Source: DAOSXA01 sp964526835 (GTDB lineage: Bacteria > Zixibacteria > MSB-5A5 > GN15 > FEB-12). Taken from it: a stretch of 64,000 nt of DNA. The position numbers were made by a program, and so were the translations under genes. Position 1 is the stretch's first letter. Each line of letters begins with the position of its first letter. The stretch lies in assembly GCA_964526835.1 (NCBI GenBank), contig CAZGMK010000017.1:6028-70027 (forward strand), read 5' to 3'. This document shows positions 52,852 to 61,511 of the stretch, piece after piece. Below the pieces are notes generated by a model, which saw nothing but the letters and a program-made list of their open reading frames with translations, did no database searches and had not been told where the DNA came from.

Positions 52852-55326
52852 TTAGCCCTCGCGGACCTCCTCGTTCTCGGCGGCATCCTGCGTTTCCGCA
52901 TCAGAGGGTTCGCTGAAGCGGAACATTAACTTCTCGCCGCCAGCGTCAACAATCAGATCACAGTCGCCGGCATACTGGCCGCGAAGAATCTCCTCCGCCA
53001 TCGGATCCTCCAGGTGCTTCTGCAGGGCCCGCTTGAGCGGACGCGCTCCGTAGGCCGGATCATAGCCCTTGTCGGCCAAGAAGTCCTTGGCCGCATCGGT
53101 CAGCCGGAAGCTGATGCCGCGCTCGGCCATCCGCTTGGCGACCCCGGCCAGTTCGATATCTATGATCTCCTTGATATGCTCACGTGTCAGTGAACGGAAG
53201 ATGATAGTCTCGTCAATACGGTTGAGCAGTTCCGGGTTGAACAGCTTGCGCAGCTCCTCCCGGATCTTCTTCTCCATATTGTCGTGCGTCGACTTGACTT
53301 CCTGGGCGCCGAAGCCCACGGTCTTCTCATCGCGAAGCTCCCGGGTCCCGATGTTCGAGGTCATGATGATCACGGTATTCTTGAAATCGACCTTGCGTCC
53401 GAACGAGTCGGTCAGGGCGCCGTCATCCAGAAGCTGCAACAGGATATTGAATACATCGGGATGCGCCTTCTCGATTTCGTCGAGCAGCACGACCGAATAC
53501 GGGTTCCGTCGAACCTTCTCGGTAAGCTGTCCGCCCTCTTCGTAGCCGACATAGCCCGGAGGCGCGCCGACCAGACGAGAGACCGCAAACTTCTCCATGT
53601 ACTCCGACATGTCAATGCGGATCAACGAATCAACGTTCTCGAACAGGAACTCTGTCAGTACCCGGGCCAGTTCAGTCTTGCCGACACCGGTCGGGCCCAG
53701 GAACATGAAGGCGCCGATCGGCCGTCGCGGATCGCCCAACCCGGCGCGCGAGCGTCGGATGGCGCGGGCTATGGTAGCAATGGCCGGATCCTGGCCGACG
53801 ATCTTCTTGCTGATCTCCTCTTCCATCCGCAGCAGTCGCTTCGATTCGTTCTCTTCCATGCGGTAAAGCGGAATCCCGGTAATCTTGGCCAGCACCGCAG
53901 CGACATCGTCAGCGGTCAGAACGATCTCCTCACTCTTGCGGGCTTCTTCCCACTTCTCCTGTTCGGCGGCCAGTTCCTCCTTCTTCATCTTGATCTCATC
54001 ACGGAGCTGGGCGGCCGTTTCGAAGGCCTGGTTTTTGACCGCTTCTTCCTTCTTCTCCTGAAGCTCAGTCAGCGCATTTTCGATCTCGGTGAATATCTCG
54101 GGGCGCGTGTAGCTGGACAGGTGCGCCCGGGAACCGGACTCGTCTATCAGATCGATCGACTTGTCCGGCTGGAACTTGCCGGAAACGTAACGGTTGGTCA
54201 GCTGGACCGCCGCGGCAATCGCGGCATCCGATATCTTGATCTGGTGATGCTCTTCATACCGCGGCCGCAAGCCCCGAAGAATGGCAATCGTATCCTCCTC
54301 GGAAGGCGGATCGACCATAACAGTCTGGAAGCGACGATCCAGAGCGCCGTCCTTCTCGATATACTTGCGGTACTCGTTCATGGTCGTGGCTCCGATGCAG
54401 CGCAACTCACCACGAGCCAGCGACGGTTTGAAGATATTCGAAGCGTCGAGCGAACCCTCGGCGCCGCCGGCGCCCACGATCGTGTGTAACTCATCGATGA
54501 AAATGATGACATCATCGGCATTGATGATCTCGGTCATAACCGCCTTGAGTCGTTCCTCGAACTGGCCGCGATACTTGGTCCCGGCCACCAGCGAGGCCAT
54601 ATCGAGAGTAACCACGCGCTTGTTCTCCAGCGTCTGCGGTACTCGGTTCTCGACAATGCGCTGGGCCAGTCCCTCGGCGATGGCGGTTTTGCCGACGCCC
54701 GGCTCACCAATCAGAACCGGATTGTTCTTCTTGCGCCGCGAGAGCACCTGAGCCACGCGCTGGATCTCTTCCTCGCGCCCGATAATCGGATCGAGTTGAG
54801 CCTTGCGGGCCAGCTCGGTCAGGTCGCGGCCGAAATGGTCCAGAGCCGGGGTTTTGGATTTCTTGCGCTTGCGCTTAAATGAAGACGGGCGGCCACTCTG
54901 TATGTTCTTGAGCTCTTCGTAAGCTTCCTTGTAATCAATGTCGTAGGTCGACAGGACCTGGGCCGCCACACCCTCTTCGTCCTTGAGCAGAGCCAGGAGT
55001 ATGTGCTCGGTATCGATATCCTTCGACTTGAGCGCTCTGGCCTCCTGGCCGGACACCTCCAATGTCTTCTTGGCCCGGGCCGTCAGCGGCTGCTGCCCCA
55101 TGGTCATAGTGCCGCCGGCAGGCTGGACGACCTCCTCGATCGAAGTCTTCAGGTCGTTGAGTTCCAGGCCGAGATTCTGGATCATCTCGACCGAGCGACC
55201 CTCGCCCAGACGGATCAGGCCCAACAAGAGATGTTCGGTGCCGATATAGTCATGCCGCAGTCGGGCTGCCTCGGTGCGGGCGTACTCGATAGCCTTGCGG
55301 GCATTTTCCGTAAACATCTCATTCAT
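52852..55326 (-). CDS. clpC: ATP-dependent Clp protease ATP-binding subunit ClpC
   Basis: 824 residues. An N-terminal double Clp repeat domain (1-145), AAA1 with Walker A GEPGVGKT (207-214), a middle domain carrying a UVR-like helix (QEKKEEAVKNQAFETAAQLR), and AAA2 with GPTGVGKT and VVLLDEIEKAHPDVF. The M-domain and UVR motif mark ClpC rather than ClpA or ClpB. In Firmicutes the N-domain binds phosphoarginine-tagged substrates delivered by McsB. It follows mcsB by 62 bases. clpP is not in this window. Confidence 0.95.
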   Translation of the reverse strand: MNEMFTENARKAIEYARTEAARLRHDYIGTEHLLLGLIRLGEGRSVEMIQNLGLELNDLKTSIEEVVQPAGGTMTMGQQPLTARAKKTLEVSGQEARALKSKDIDTEHILLALLKDEEGVAAQVLSTYDIDYKEAYEELKNIQSGRPSSFKRKRKKSKTPALDHFGRDLTELARKAQLDPIIGREEEIQRVAQVLSRRKKNNPVLIGEPGVGKTAIAEGLAQRIVENRVPQTLENKRVVTLDMASLVAGTKYRGQFEERLKAVMTEIINADDVIIFIDELHTIVGAGGAEGSLDASNIFKPSLARGELRCIGATTMNEYRKYIEKDGALDRRFQTVMVDPPSEEDTIAILRGLRPRYEEHHQIKISDAAIAAAVQLTNRYVSGKFQPDKSIDLIDESGSRAHLSSYTRPEIFTEIENALTELQEKKEEAVKNQAFETAAQLRDEIKMKKEELAAEQEKWEEARKSEEIVLTADDVAAVLAKITGIPLYRMEENESKRLLRMEEEISKKIVGQDPAIATIARAIRRSRAGLGDPRRPIGAFMFLGPTGVGKTELARVLTEFLFENVDSLIRIDMSEYMEKFAVSRLVGAPPGYVGYEEGGQLTEKVRRNPYSVVLLDEIEKAHPDVFNILLQLLDDGALTDSFGRKVDFKNTVIIMTSNIGTRELRDEKTVGFGAQEVKSTHDNMEKKIREELRKLFNPELLNRIDETIIFRSLTREHIKEIIDIELAGVAKRMAERGISFRLTDAAKDFLADKGYDPAYGARPLKRALQKHLEDPMAEEILRGQYAGDCDLIVDAGGEKLMFRFSEPSDAETQDAAENEEVREG

Positions 55327-55388
55327 TCTTTGTCATCCTTCCCATATGGTGCAAAATCGTCATTCTCTTCCAACAATGGTCTTACCAG

Positions 55389-56444
55389 TTAGTTTTCACT
55401 GTTTCGCAGTTTCTCGCGGACCATCTGAGCCCGGACGAAATCGCGACGGTTTGAATCAAGTTCGGACCCGTAGAATTTCTGCAGGTGGGCCGGCTGCGAG
55501 AGAAGCAGAATCTCGTTGACCAATGTTATGTCGAGTCCCTCGATGATCTGCATCGCATGGCCCAGCCTTATCGCCGACAAGAGGTTCATCGCCTCCTCCG
55601 AAGTCAGGACACGGGCGTGTTTCAGGATGCCGTAGGCCCGCAGAATCTTGTCTTCTATCATGTCGGCCGCCTCATCCACCAGGCGCTGGCGGGCGGCGGC
55701 TTCGCTCTCCACCACTTCACTGGTCACGCGCTTGATCTGGCGCAGTATCTCCTCTTCGCTGATGCCCAGGGTGGTCTGATTGGACAGCTGGAAGAGATTG
55801 CCTGCGACATCCGATCCCTCGCCGTAGAATCCGCGCACCGCCAGTCGGCTGCGGGTAATCCTGGAAATGACCGAATCGATCTCGCGCGTCAGCACCAGCC
55901 CCGGCAGATGAATCAGGACCGAGGCTCGCATGCCGGTGCCGGCATTGGTCGGACACGACGTCAGGTAGCCGAAGTCAGGATCGTAGTCGAACTCGAGGTA
56001 ATTGCCGATCTCGGCGTCGTACCGGCCGGCCAGCTCGAACACTTCCTGGGCGTTAAGGCCGGGCGACAGGGCCTGAATGCGCAGATGATCTTCCTCATTG
56101 ACCATAACCGAGACACGCTCATCGGCGCTGATGAACAGAGCCTTGTGCTCGGTTCCATCCAGAAACGTCGGGCTGATCAGATGGCGCTCAATCAGGAAGT
56201 CGCGGTCCATATCGCTGATTTCATCGCCCTTGAGGTATTGCCCTTCGGAGAACAGCTTGGAGCGCTCCCGGACGGAGTCGAAGTAACCGACAATGCGTCT
56301 GGCGGTCTCTTCGTCAGCCGCAGGCGGGTACTTGCAGCCCGCCACATTGCGGGCCAGACGAACTCGACTCGAAAGGACAATCAGAGCGTCCTCTCCCCGG
56401 CCCGAAAGCCAGGCGGCCGGTGATTTGGCCATATCTTCAAACAT
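55389..56444 (-). CDS. mcsB: Protein-arginine kinase McsB
   Basis: About 351 residues, phosphagen-kinase fold. It phosphorylates arginines on proteins, marking them for ClpCP. Visible motifs are SSRVRLARNVAG, NEEDHLRIQALSPG, the catalytic CPTNAGTGMRASVLIHLP, and near the C-terminus RDFVRA, matching the RDxxRA phosphoarginine allosteric pocket. ATG at 56444 is preferred to TTG at 56453. It lies between mcsA and clpC, the Firmicute order, but ctsR is absent. Confidence 0.93.
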   Translation of the reverse strand: MFEDMAKSPAAWLSGRGEDALIVLSSRVRLARNVAGCKYPPAADEETARRIVGYFDSVRERSKLFSEGQYLKGDEISDMDRDFLIERHLISPTFLDGTEHKALFISADERVSVMVNEEDHLRIQALSPGLNAQEVFELAGRYDAEIGNYLEFDYDPDFGYLTSCPTNAGTGMRASVLIHLPGLVLTREIDSVISRITRSRLAVRGFYGEGSDVAGNLFQLSNQTTLGISEEEILRQIKRVTSEVVESEAAARQRLVDEAADMIEDKILRAYGILKHARVLTSEEAMNLLSAIRLGHAMQIIEGLDITLVNEILLLSQPAHLQKFYGSELDSNRRDFVRAQMVREKLRNSEN

Positions 56445-56469
56445 AGTTTTCAACTTCCTACCCTCGAAA

Positions 56470-57009
56470 TCAGTTATCGACCGGGTAGCCGCCGCGAATC
56501 ATTTTCAACTTATCGCGGATCTCAGCCGCCCTTTCGAAGTCTTCGGATTCCACGGCCTTTCTCAACTCGGCTTCAAGGCGTTCTTCTTCCTTGACCGGTA
56601 TCACATCCTTGTTATCGGCTCCCTCGGGGCCATTATGAACCGGAGATTTGCCCCGATGCAGCGAGGCTCCGTGTAAGCCGCGCATTGCCTGTTCCAATTC
56701 GGAACGGAAAGCTCGGTAACACTCGCCACAACCGAAACGCGCTTTCTTCAGGAACTGCTCGAACGACATGCCGCAATTGGGACAATTGATATCCGGTAGC
56801 TGCTTTCTGGCCTGCGGACTCAGTGACTGGGCGCCCCAAGGGGCGTTCCCGATGATCTCGGTGAGATGTTGCTGAACGGTCTGGAACGCCGAATCATGAC
56901 TGCGCGCACTGGCACACTCCTTACACAGGTTCAGAGTCGTCTTCTGGTTGTTGATGATCTGTGTCACCTTAACTTCCGCTTCGCGTTCATGGCAGTCTTC
57001 GCATTTCAT
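56470..57009 (-). CDS. mcsA: McsA, zinc-binding activator of McsB
   Basis: 179 residues. Four CxxC motifs (CEDC, CKEC, CPNC, CGEC) form the zinc-binding part and a C-terminal UVR motif (LEAELRKAVESEDFERAAEIRDKL) follows. McsA binds and activates McsB. The ATG at 57009 lies 4 bases after the lolD stop with AGGA upstream; the frame extends to 57057 inside lolD without homology. Confidence 0.92.
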   Translation of the reverse strand: MKCEDCHEREAEVKVTQIINNQKTTLNLCKECASARSHDSAFQTVQQHLTEIIGNAPWGAQSLSPQARKQLPDINCPNCGMSFEQFLKKARFGCGECYRAFRSELEQAMRGLHGASLHRGKSPVHNGPEGADNKDVIPVKEEERLEAELRKAVESEDFERAAEIRDKLKMIRGGYPVDN

Positions 57010-57013
57010 ATCG

Positions 57014-57715
57014 TCATCCTGTATCCTTGCCGACCTGCTGAATTCGTCCGTCGTCAATCATCAGTTCCGTGTCGCAGTCATCGGCCAGTTCCCGGTTGTG
57101 AGTCGCGATCAGGAACGTTATTCCCTTGTCTCTATTCAGGTGGAAGAGGAGGTCGTGAAGTCTGCGGCCGGTCTCGGTGTCAAGATTCCCGGAGGGTTCA
57201 TCAGCCAGCACTATCTCCGGGGCGTTGGCGAGTGCTCTGGCCACGGCTACCCGCTGTTGCTCACCGCCAGACAATTCCGTCGGGCGATGCGATTGTCTAT
57301 CCGTTAAACCCACCAAACCCATTATTCGTTCCGCTTTTGTGGAGGCATCGGCCTTTGTTGACCCGGCCACCAGCAACGGCAGCATGATGTTCTCCAAGGC
57401 GCTGAAATCCCGCAGAAGATAGTGAAACTGGAAGACGAAGCCGACTCGCCGATTTCGAAAACGGGCCAGTTGCTTCTCACTCTGGGTGCTCAGGTCGACT
57501 CCCGCCAGACGCACCGCGCCCTCCGTAGGATGGTCAAGGCCACCGAGGATATGCAGCAATGTGGACTTGCCCACACCACTGGGACCGGTGATGGCGACCA
57601 TCTGCCCGGAAAAGACTTCCAGAGTCAGTCCCTTTAGAACATGCAAGGTGGTATCCGCGGTAGTGAAGCGGCGGTGGATGTTTTCGGCTTGCAGTATCGG
57701 CTCGTTAGTTTGCAT
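57014..57715 (-). CDS. lolD: Lipoprotein-releasing ABC transporter ATP-binding protein LolD
   Basis: 233 residues of the MacB/LolD ATPase subfamily. Walker A GPSGVGKST, Q-loop FQFHYLLRDFSALEN, signature LSGGEQQRVAVARAL, Walker B IVLADEPSGNLD and the switch His in IATHN are present. With LolE it extracts lipoproteins from the inner membrane for transfer to the outer membrane. It follows lolE by 104 bases and precedes mcsA by 4. Confidence 0.9.
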   Translation of the reverse strand: MQTNEPILQAENIHRRFTTADTTLHVLKGLTLEVFSGQMVAITGPSGVGKSTLLHILGGLDHPTEGAVRLAGVDLSTQSEKQLARFRNRRVGFVFQFHYLLRDFSALENIMLPLLVAGSTKADASTKAERIMGLVGLTDRQSHRPTELSGGEQQRVAVARALANAPEIVLADEPSGNLDTETGRRLHDLLFHLNRDKGITFLIATHNRELADDCDTELMIDDGRIQQVGKDTG

Positions 57716-57819
57716 AGCCCGCCAGGTATTGCCGGTAGGTATTCACGGCCCAGTTTGTATGCCTGTATTGTCGCCCAATGGCGTCGATCGATTTAGCTAA
57801 CCGACTAAAATTCATGCAC

Positions 57820-59046
57820 TTATTGCCTCAATACTTCTATCACCGACAGCCGCGCCGCCTGGCTGGCCGGATACAACGCGGCCAGAAAACAGACCGCCAC
57901 GGCCACGACTCCAACCGCCAGAAAGTCCGCAACATGTGTTTCTATTGGCAGATAGCTTATGAAATAGATGTCCGGCGGCAGGGCGATCAGCTCATAAGTG
58001 TTTTGGATCCAGGTGGCGGCCAGAGCCAGCAGCCAGCCGGCAATCACTCCGAAAGCCGCGATGACCAAGCCCTGATAGACAAAGATTCGACGCACTGAGC
58101 CCGGTGTGAAGCCTATTGTCTTCATGATCCCGATTTCGCGTCGCTTCTCCATTGTCAGCATCACCAGCGTAGAGATGATCGAGAAGGCCGCCACCACCAC
58201 GATCAGGATGAATCCAAGAAACAGGATCTTCTTCTCCAGGGATATCCAGGTGAACAGATTGCGGTGCAGGACATTCCACGGCACCACATCGAACTGCCAC
58301 ATCAACACCGAGTCAATCACCGGTGTCATTGTCTCGGCCTGATAGATGTCCTCCAGCTTAAGGTGTATGGCGGTTACCGCATTGCCTGTTTTGAACAGCC
58401 GCTGGGCATCCCTCAGCGAAATATAGCCCATCTGGGCGTCGAATTCATACATCCCTGTCTCAAAGATGCCGCTGACGTAGAATTTGCTGACCCGGGGGCG
58501 GGTCTGGCGATGCAAGTCCTCGCCTTGAAGCGAATACAGCACCACTGGATCGCCCAGGAATACTCCGAGGCGATCGGCGATGTGCGAGCCCAGGATCATC
58601 CCGGGAATGGTATCGCCGACAAATACCTGCTCCTTAAAGCTGTACTCGCCCGCCTTGATATCCTCGGCAACGCTGGCTGTGCGGCTCTCCGCTTCCGGAT
58701 CGATGCCGCGAACGATGAGCCCGTCGCCGGCCGAGGCGCTCGAAATGGCGGCCTTGAAGTAGATGAAAGGCGATGCCGCCACGACTCCGTCGAGGCTCTC
58801 GACGCGGTCGATCAGGTCCGGGTAATCCTCAATGTAATCGCCTCGCGCGGGGAAGATGGAAATGTGCGAGGTTGTCCCCAGCAGTCGGCTGCGAATCTCG
58901 GTCTCGAAGCCATTGTGCAGCGACATAACGAAGCAGACCACAGCAACTCCGAGCGTTACCCCGAGTATGGTGATCCAGGTTGAGACCGAGATAAAGAAGC
59001 GCCCGGACCGAAGATACCGTCGGGCAACTAACGCCTCGTAGTTCAT
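57820..59046 (-). CDS. lolE: Lipoprotein-releasing system permease LolC/LolE
   Basis: 408 residues, the usual length. An N-terminal membrane helix (about 20-45, STWITILGVTLGVAVVCFVMSLHNGFE), a large periplasmic domain (about 48-260) and three C-terminal helices of the FtsX fold (from FLGFILIVVVAAFSIIS). A single LolC/E-type gene is present, so a homodimer (LolF type) is likely. ATG start; no clear SD. It is the first gene of the lolE-lolD-mcsA-mcsB-clpC run. Confidence 0.88.
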   Translation of the reverse strand: MNYEALVARRYLRSGRFFISVSTWITILGVTLGVAVVCFVMSLHNGFETEIRSRLLGTTSHISIFPARGDYIEDYPDLIDRVESLDGVVAASPFIYFKAAISSASAGDGLIVRGIDPEAESRTASVAEDIKAGEYSFKEQVFVGDTIPGMILGSHIADRLGVFLGDPVVLYSLQGEDLHRQTRPRVSKFYVSGIFETGMYEFDAQMGYISLRDAQRLFKTGNAVTAIHLKLEDIYQAETMTPVIDSVLMWQFDVVPWNVLHRNLFTWISLEKKILFLGFILIVVVAAFSIISTLVMLTMEKRREIGIMKTIGFTPGSVRRIFVYQGLVIAAFGVIAGWLLALAATWIQNTYELIALPPDIYFISYLPIETHVADFLAVGVVAVAVCFLAALYPASQAARLSVIEVLRQ

Positions 59047-59193
59047 GCCTTACCCTGGTTGCCTGTCGCAACAACGGGAGCGTCGCCGGACAGATCGTTA
59101 TAATCTCCGCCGAAGGATAAGGGCGGGTGGGCTACGCTGGCAAACAATTTTGGACCAAATCAGGTGATGTCCCCCGTCGCCGCAGGAGTTGTG

Positions 59194-59209
59194 CGATCGA
59201 ATTCGATCG
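59194..59209. promoter_or_regulatory. 16-bp perfect palindrome between lolE and the lipoprotein gene
   Basis: CGATCG, AATT, CGATCG, self-complementary over 16 bases, about 75 bases upstream of the plus-strand lipoprotein ATG. It could be an operator for a dimeric repressor; no factor is recognised. Confidence 0.35.
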
Positions 59210-59283
59210 ACTCGATGAATGCTGCCGAACACAACGGCCTTCCCGCTGTTCATGCTGTTGAGGAACCTGGAAAGGAGTGAGGT

Positions 59284-60180
59284 ATGAACAGGATCTCTGC
59301 TATCGTACTGGCCGTGACGGCAGCGGTGTTGCTGGTGAACTGCGGGCAGAAGGAACCCGACCGACCGATCGGAGTCGCGGCGTACCTGCCGGGGGGAATC
59401 GAGAACCCCGACGTCGGTCTTACCGGCGCCATAGAAGTATTCCGCGGCGACTCGCTATACTACCATATCAACGGCGGAGCAGAAATTTATCACACCTACG
59501 GCTTTGAGGAAGTGGCCAGCGCCTACTACCTGGTCGACGGCAACGAGATCTCGGTCGACCTTCACCAGTTCGAAGACCCGGCAGGGGCCTTCGGCCTGTA
59601 CTCGACATTGCGCCCGCGCAGGCCGAACACATTCGACGTCGGCGTTGAAGGGTTCGCCACTTCGCACACACGCGAATTTGTCAAGGGCAGGCATGTCGCC
59701 CGCTTGACTGCTTACGAGACCGACAATGTGATCAACACGGCGCTGGACAGCCTGGCCACAGCCATTGCCGAGTCGCTGCCGGGGCCTACGACGCTGCCAC
59801 CAACCTTCGCCCACTTCCCTGACACAGCGCGACAGCCGCGCAGCGAGAAGATATACTCAGTGGCCTACCTTGGTCTCGGGTTCATGAGCGACGTTTACAC
59901 GGTCGATTATGTTGTCGGCGACGACAGCCTGACCCTGTTTCTAACCCGGGATACTACCGGAGAGAAGATGCTCGGATGGCAGGGAAACATGCCGGGCGAA
60001 CCCAAGGAAGTGGCCGGGCTGGACAGGCTCGAGTGGGACGGTCTCCCGATGGCGATCGAGCACAGCTACTACGGCACCATTGTCGCCGGGAGCAGGTCGG
60101 GCTGGATGGCCGGCGGGGTCGGCTACAGTCCCTCGCGCAGCGCCATTCTCTCCAAACTGCTGGAGTCGCTGATGGAGTAA
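59284..60180 (+). CDS. Lipoprotein of DUF6599-like family, unknown function
   Basis: 298 residues. A lipoprotein signal (ISAIVLAVTAAVLLVNC) with a lipobox-like LVNC. The mature part has YYHINGGAEIYHTYGFEEV and DLHQFEDPAGAFGLYSTLRP, a pattern I know from DUF6599-like proteins, with no enzymatic motif. It is probably anchored in the outer or inner membrane. SD AAAGGAG lies 8 bases before the ATG. It has no obvious operon partner and no clear terminator follows. Confidence 0.7.
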   Translation: MNRISAIVLAVTAAVLLVNCGQKEPDRPIGVAAYLPGGIENPDVGLTGAIEVFRGDSLYYHINGGAEIYHTYGFEEVASAYYLVDGNEISVDLHQFEDPAGAFGLYSTLRPRRPNTFDVGVEGFATSHTREFVKGRHVARLTAYETDNVINTALDSLATAIAESLPGPTTLPPTFAHFPDTARQPRSEKIYSVAYLGLGFMSDVYTVDYVVGDDSLTLFLTRDTTGEKMLGWQGNMPGEPKEVAGLDRLEWDGLPMAIEHSYYGTIVAGSRSGWMAGGVGYSPSRSAILSKLLESLME

Positions 60181-60405
60181 CTACCGTTGGTATCGCTTCG
60201 GGCCGAACACCGATTCAGTGGCAATTATCGGGGGCAAGTTTGCAGCTGGAAAGCAGCAGGGCGGTCCGAGCCTGAGCTCGCCTCCCCGGCCTCAGAAGAG
60301 GTCACCCTCGCAGATTCAGGGTAATCTATCAGCGCCCGGCGATACCCTGCCTGGCCGATCAGAGTCGTTTACACTTTCATTCGAAACAATCTCCGCCATA
60401 CCGTG

Positions 60406-60434
60406 TTGACACAGAGGAGTCGGGCGGTTATTTT
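60406..60434 (+). promoter_or_regulatory. Candidate promoter for the second EIIA gene
   Basis: A perfect TTGACA (60406-60411), 17-base spacer and TATTTT (60429-60434, 4/6). The start near 60441 gives a ~32-nt leader. The remaining ~220 bases upstream to the lipoprotein stop hold nothing I can support. Confidence 0.5.
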
Positions 60435-60472
60435 CGCTCAACCCGTAAACGTCTGAGGCCGACAAAGTTACT

Positions 60473-60973
60473 ATGAATATCTCGCGGTATCTGACAGAAG
60501 ATGCGGTCCGCATGGAAATGACTACTCGCATTGAAACGCCCGAAGAAGGCGCCTCGATCGAGAAGTGGCGCGCGGCCGCCAAAGAGCAGATACTTGACGA
60601 GCTGGTCGGCCTGCTGGAAGGCGCCAACCGGGTCGGCAACCGAACCAAGTTGCATCTGGACTTCGTCAATCGCGAGAAGAAAGCCACGACGGCCATCGGC
60701 GACGGAATCGCCATCCCCCATATTCGCTCCCTGCAGGCCAAGGAGTTCATGATGGCCATCGGCAGGTCGCGAGCGGGCTACGAATTCGAATCGCCCGACG
60801 ATCAGCCGGTTCACCTGTTCTTCACCATGGCCGCCCCACCCTACGATGACAACCTCTACTTGAAAGTCTTCAAGTCGCTCATGGGGATGCTCCAGTACGA
60901 TACGTTTCGCCGGGAACTGATGGAGGCTGAAGAACCCGGTGAGATCATCCGCGCCATCCGCGCCATGGAGTAA
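60473..60973 (+). CDS. PTS EIIA type-2 domain protein (second copy)
   Basis: 166 residues, a lone EIIA_2 domain with the phospho-His at His83 (IAIPHIRS). It has an extra ~15 residues near the N-terminus relative to the first EIIA and is clearly diverged from it (about one third of positions match by eye). No other PTS components are in the window. It is likely regulatory (PtsN-like). Its 3' end overlaps the convergent NlpC/P60 gene by 29 bases. Confidence 0.85.
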   Translation: MNISRYLTEDAVRMEMTTRIETPEEGASIEKWRAAAKEQILDELVGLLEGANRVGNRTKLHLDFVNREKKATTAIGDGIAIPHIRSLQAKEFMMAIGRSRAGYEFESPDDQPVHLFFTMAAPPYDDNLYLKVFKSLMGMLQYDTFRRELMEAEEPGEIIRAIRAME

Positions 60974-61406
60974 TCACACTCCCCACACCAAAGATATCCA
61001 CAAATCGGGTGGGCCGAGGGTCGTTGCCGACCGGACGTATTCGGACCCATGCGTTGGCTCGCCATGAGTCCGCCTTGTTGCGTACTGTCGGCGATCCGCC
61101 TCCAGCTTCGATGATGTGGTAACGATCCAGACAGATCGCTACGTGTCGGGCTCTTTCGTGAGCATCGAACCGAAAGACAAGACGCCCTCCTCGCGGCCGG
61201 CGGCGTTCACGGGACCGGTATCGGCGCCACAGCCCGTCGGCGGTCAGGTCGTCGCCCTCGGCCAGCATCCCGACCGATTTCAGGCACTCCACAACCAGCC
61301 CCGAGCAGTCGAAGCCCGAGGGATCATCGCCGCCCCAGCGGTAGGGCGTCCCGTGATAGGCCAGGGCGGTACGCAAGAACCAGAATCTCATCCGCAGCGA
61401 CTTCAT
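60945..61406 (-). CDS. NlpC/P60 family cysteine hydrolase
   Basis: About 153 residues, a single NlpC/P60 domain. Catalytic Cys in GFDCSGLV and the His in ARHVAICL are present, with IIEAGGG as the third element region; YRWGGDDPSG is the usual lead-in. The family cuts D-Glu-mDAP bonds in murein peptides. No signal peptide is visible, so it may act in the cytoplasm (recycling) or leave by another route. ATG at 61406 is favoured because a plus-strand promoter occupies 61452-61480; an ATG at 61460 is also open. Confidence 0.78.
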   Translation of the reverse strand: MKSLRMRFWFLRTALAYHGTPYRWGGDDPSGFDCSGLVVECLKSVGMLAEGDDLTADGLWRRYRSRERRRPRGGRLVFRFDAHERARHVAICLDRYHIIEAGGGSPTVRNKADSWRANAWVRIRPVGNDPRPTRFVDIFGVGSVITPWRGWRG

Positions 61407-61451
61407 GCAATACCGACGGGGCCGGTGGTCTGCCCCGACGTTATTGCAGTA

Positions 61452-61480
61452 TTGCCGCATCCGGTCGATTCGTGTACATT
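61452..61480 (+). promoter_or_regulatory. Candidate promoter for the beta-barrel protein gene
   Basis: TTGCCG (61452-61457, 4/6), a 17-base spacer and TACATT (61475-61480, 4/6). The start near 61487 gives a ~25-nt leader with GGAGAA before the ATG. Confidence 0.45.
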
Positions 61481-61511
61481 GCCAGTACTATCAGACGCAA
61501 CGGAGAAGTCA

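Noticed and set aside
53284..54489. 401-codon plus-strand frame opposite clpC
   Set aside because: Antisense to a highly conserved gene; no recognisable product and no start signals.
55485..56423. 312-codon plus-strand frame opposite mcsB
   Set aside because: Antisense shadow of a conserved gene caused by GC-rich codon use.
61116..61511. N-terminal extension of the barrel protein
   Set aside because: It reads antisense through the NlpC/P60 gene. A signal peptide with a good SD begins at 61512.
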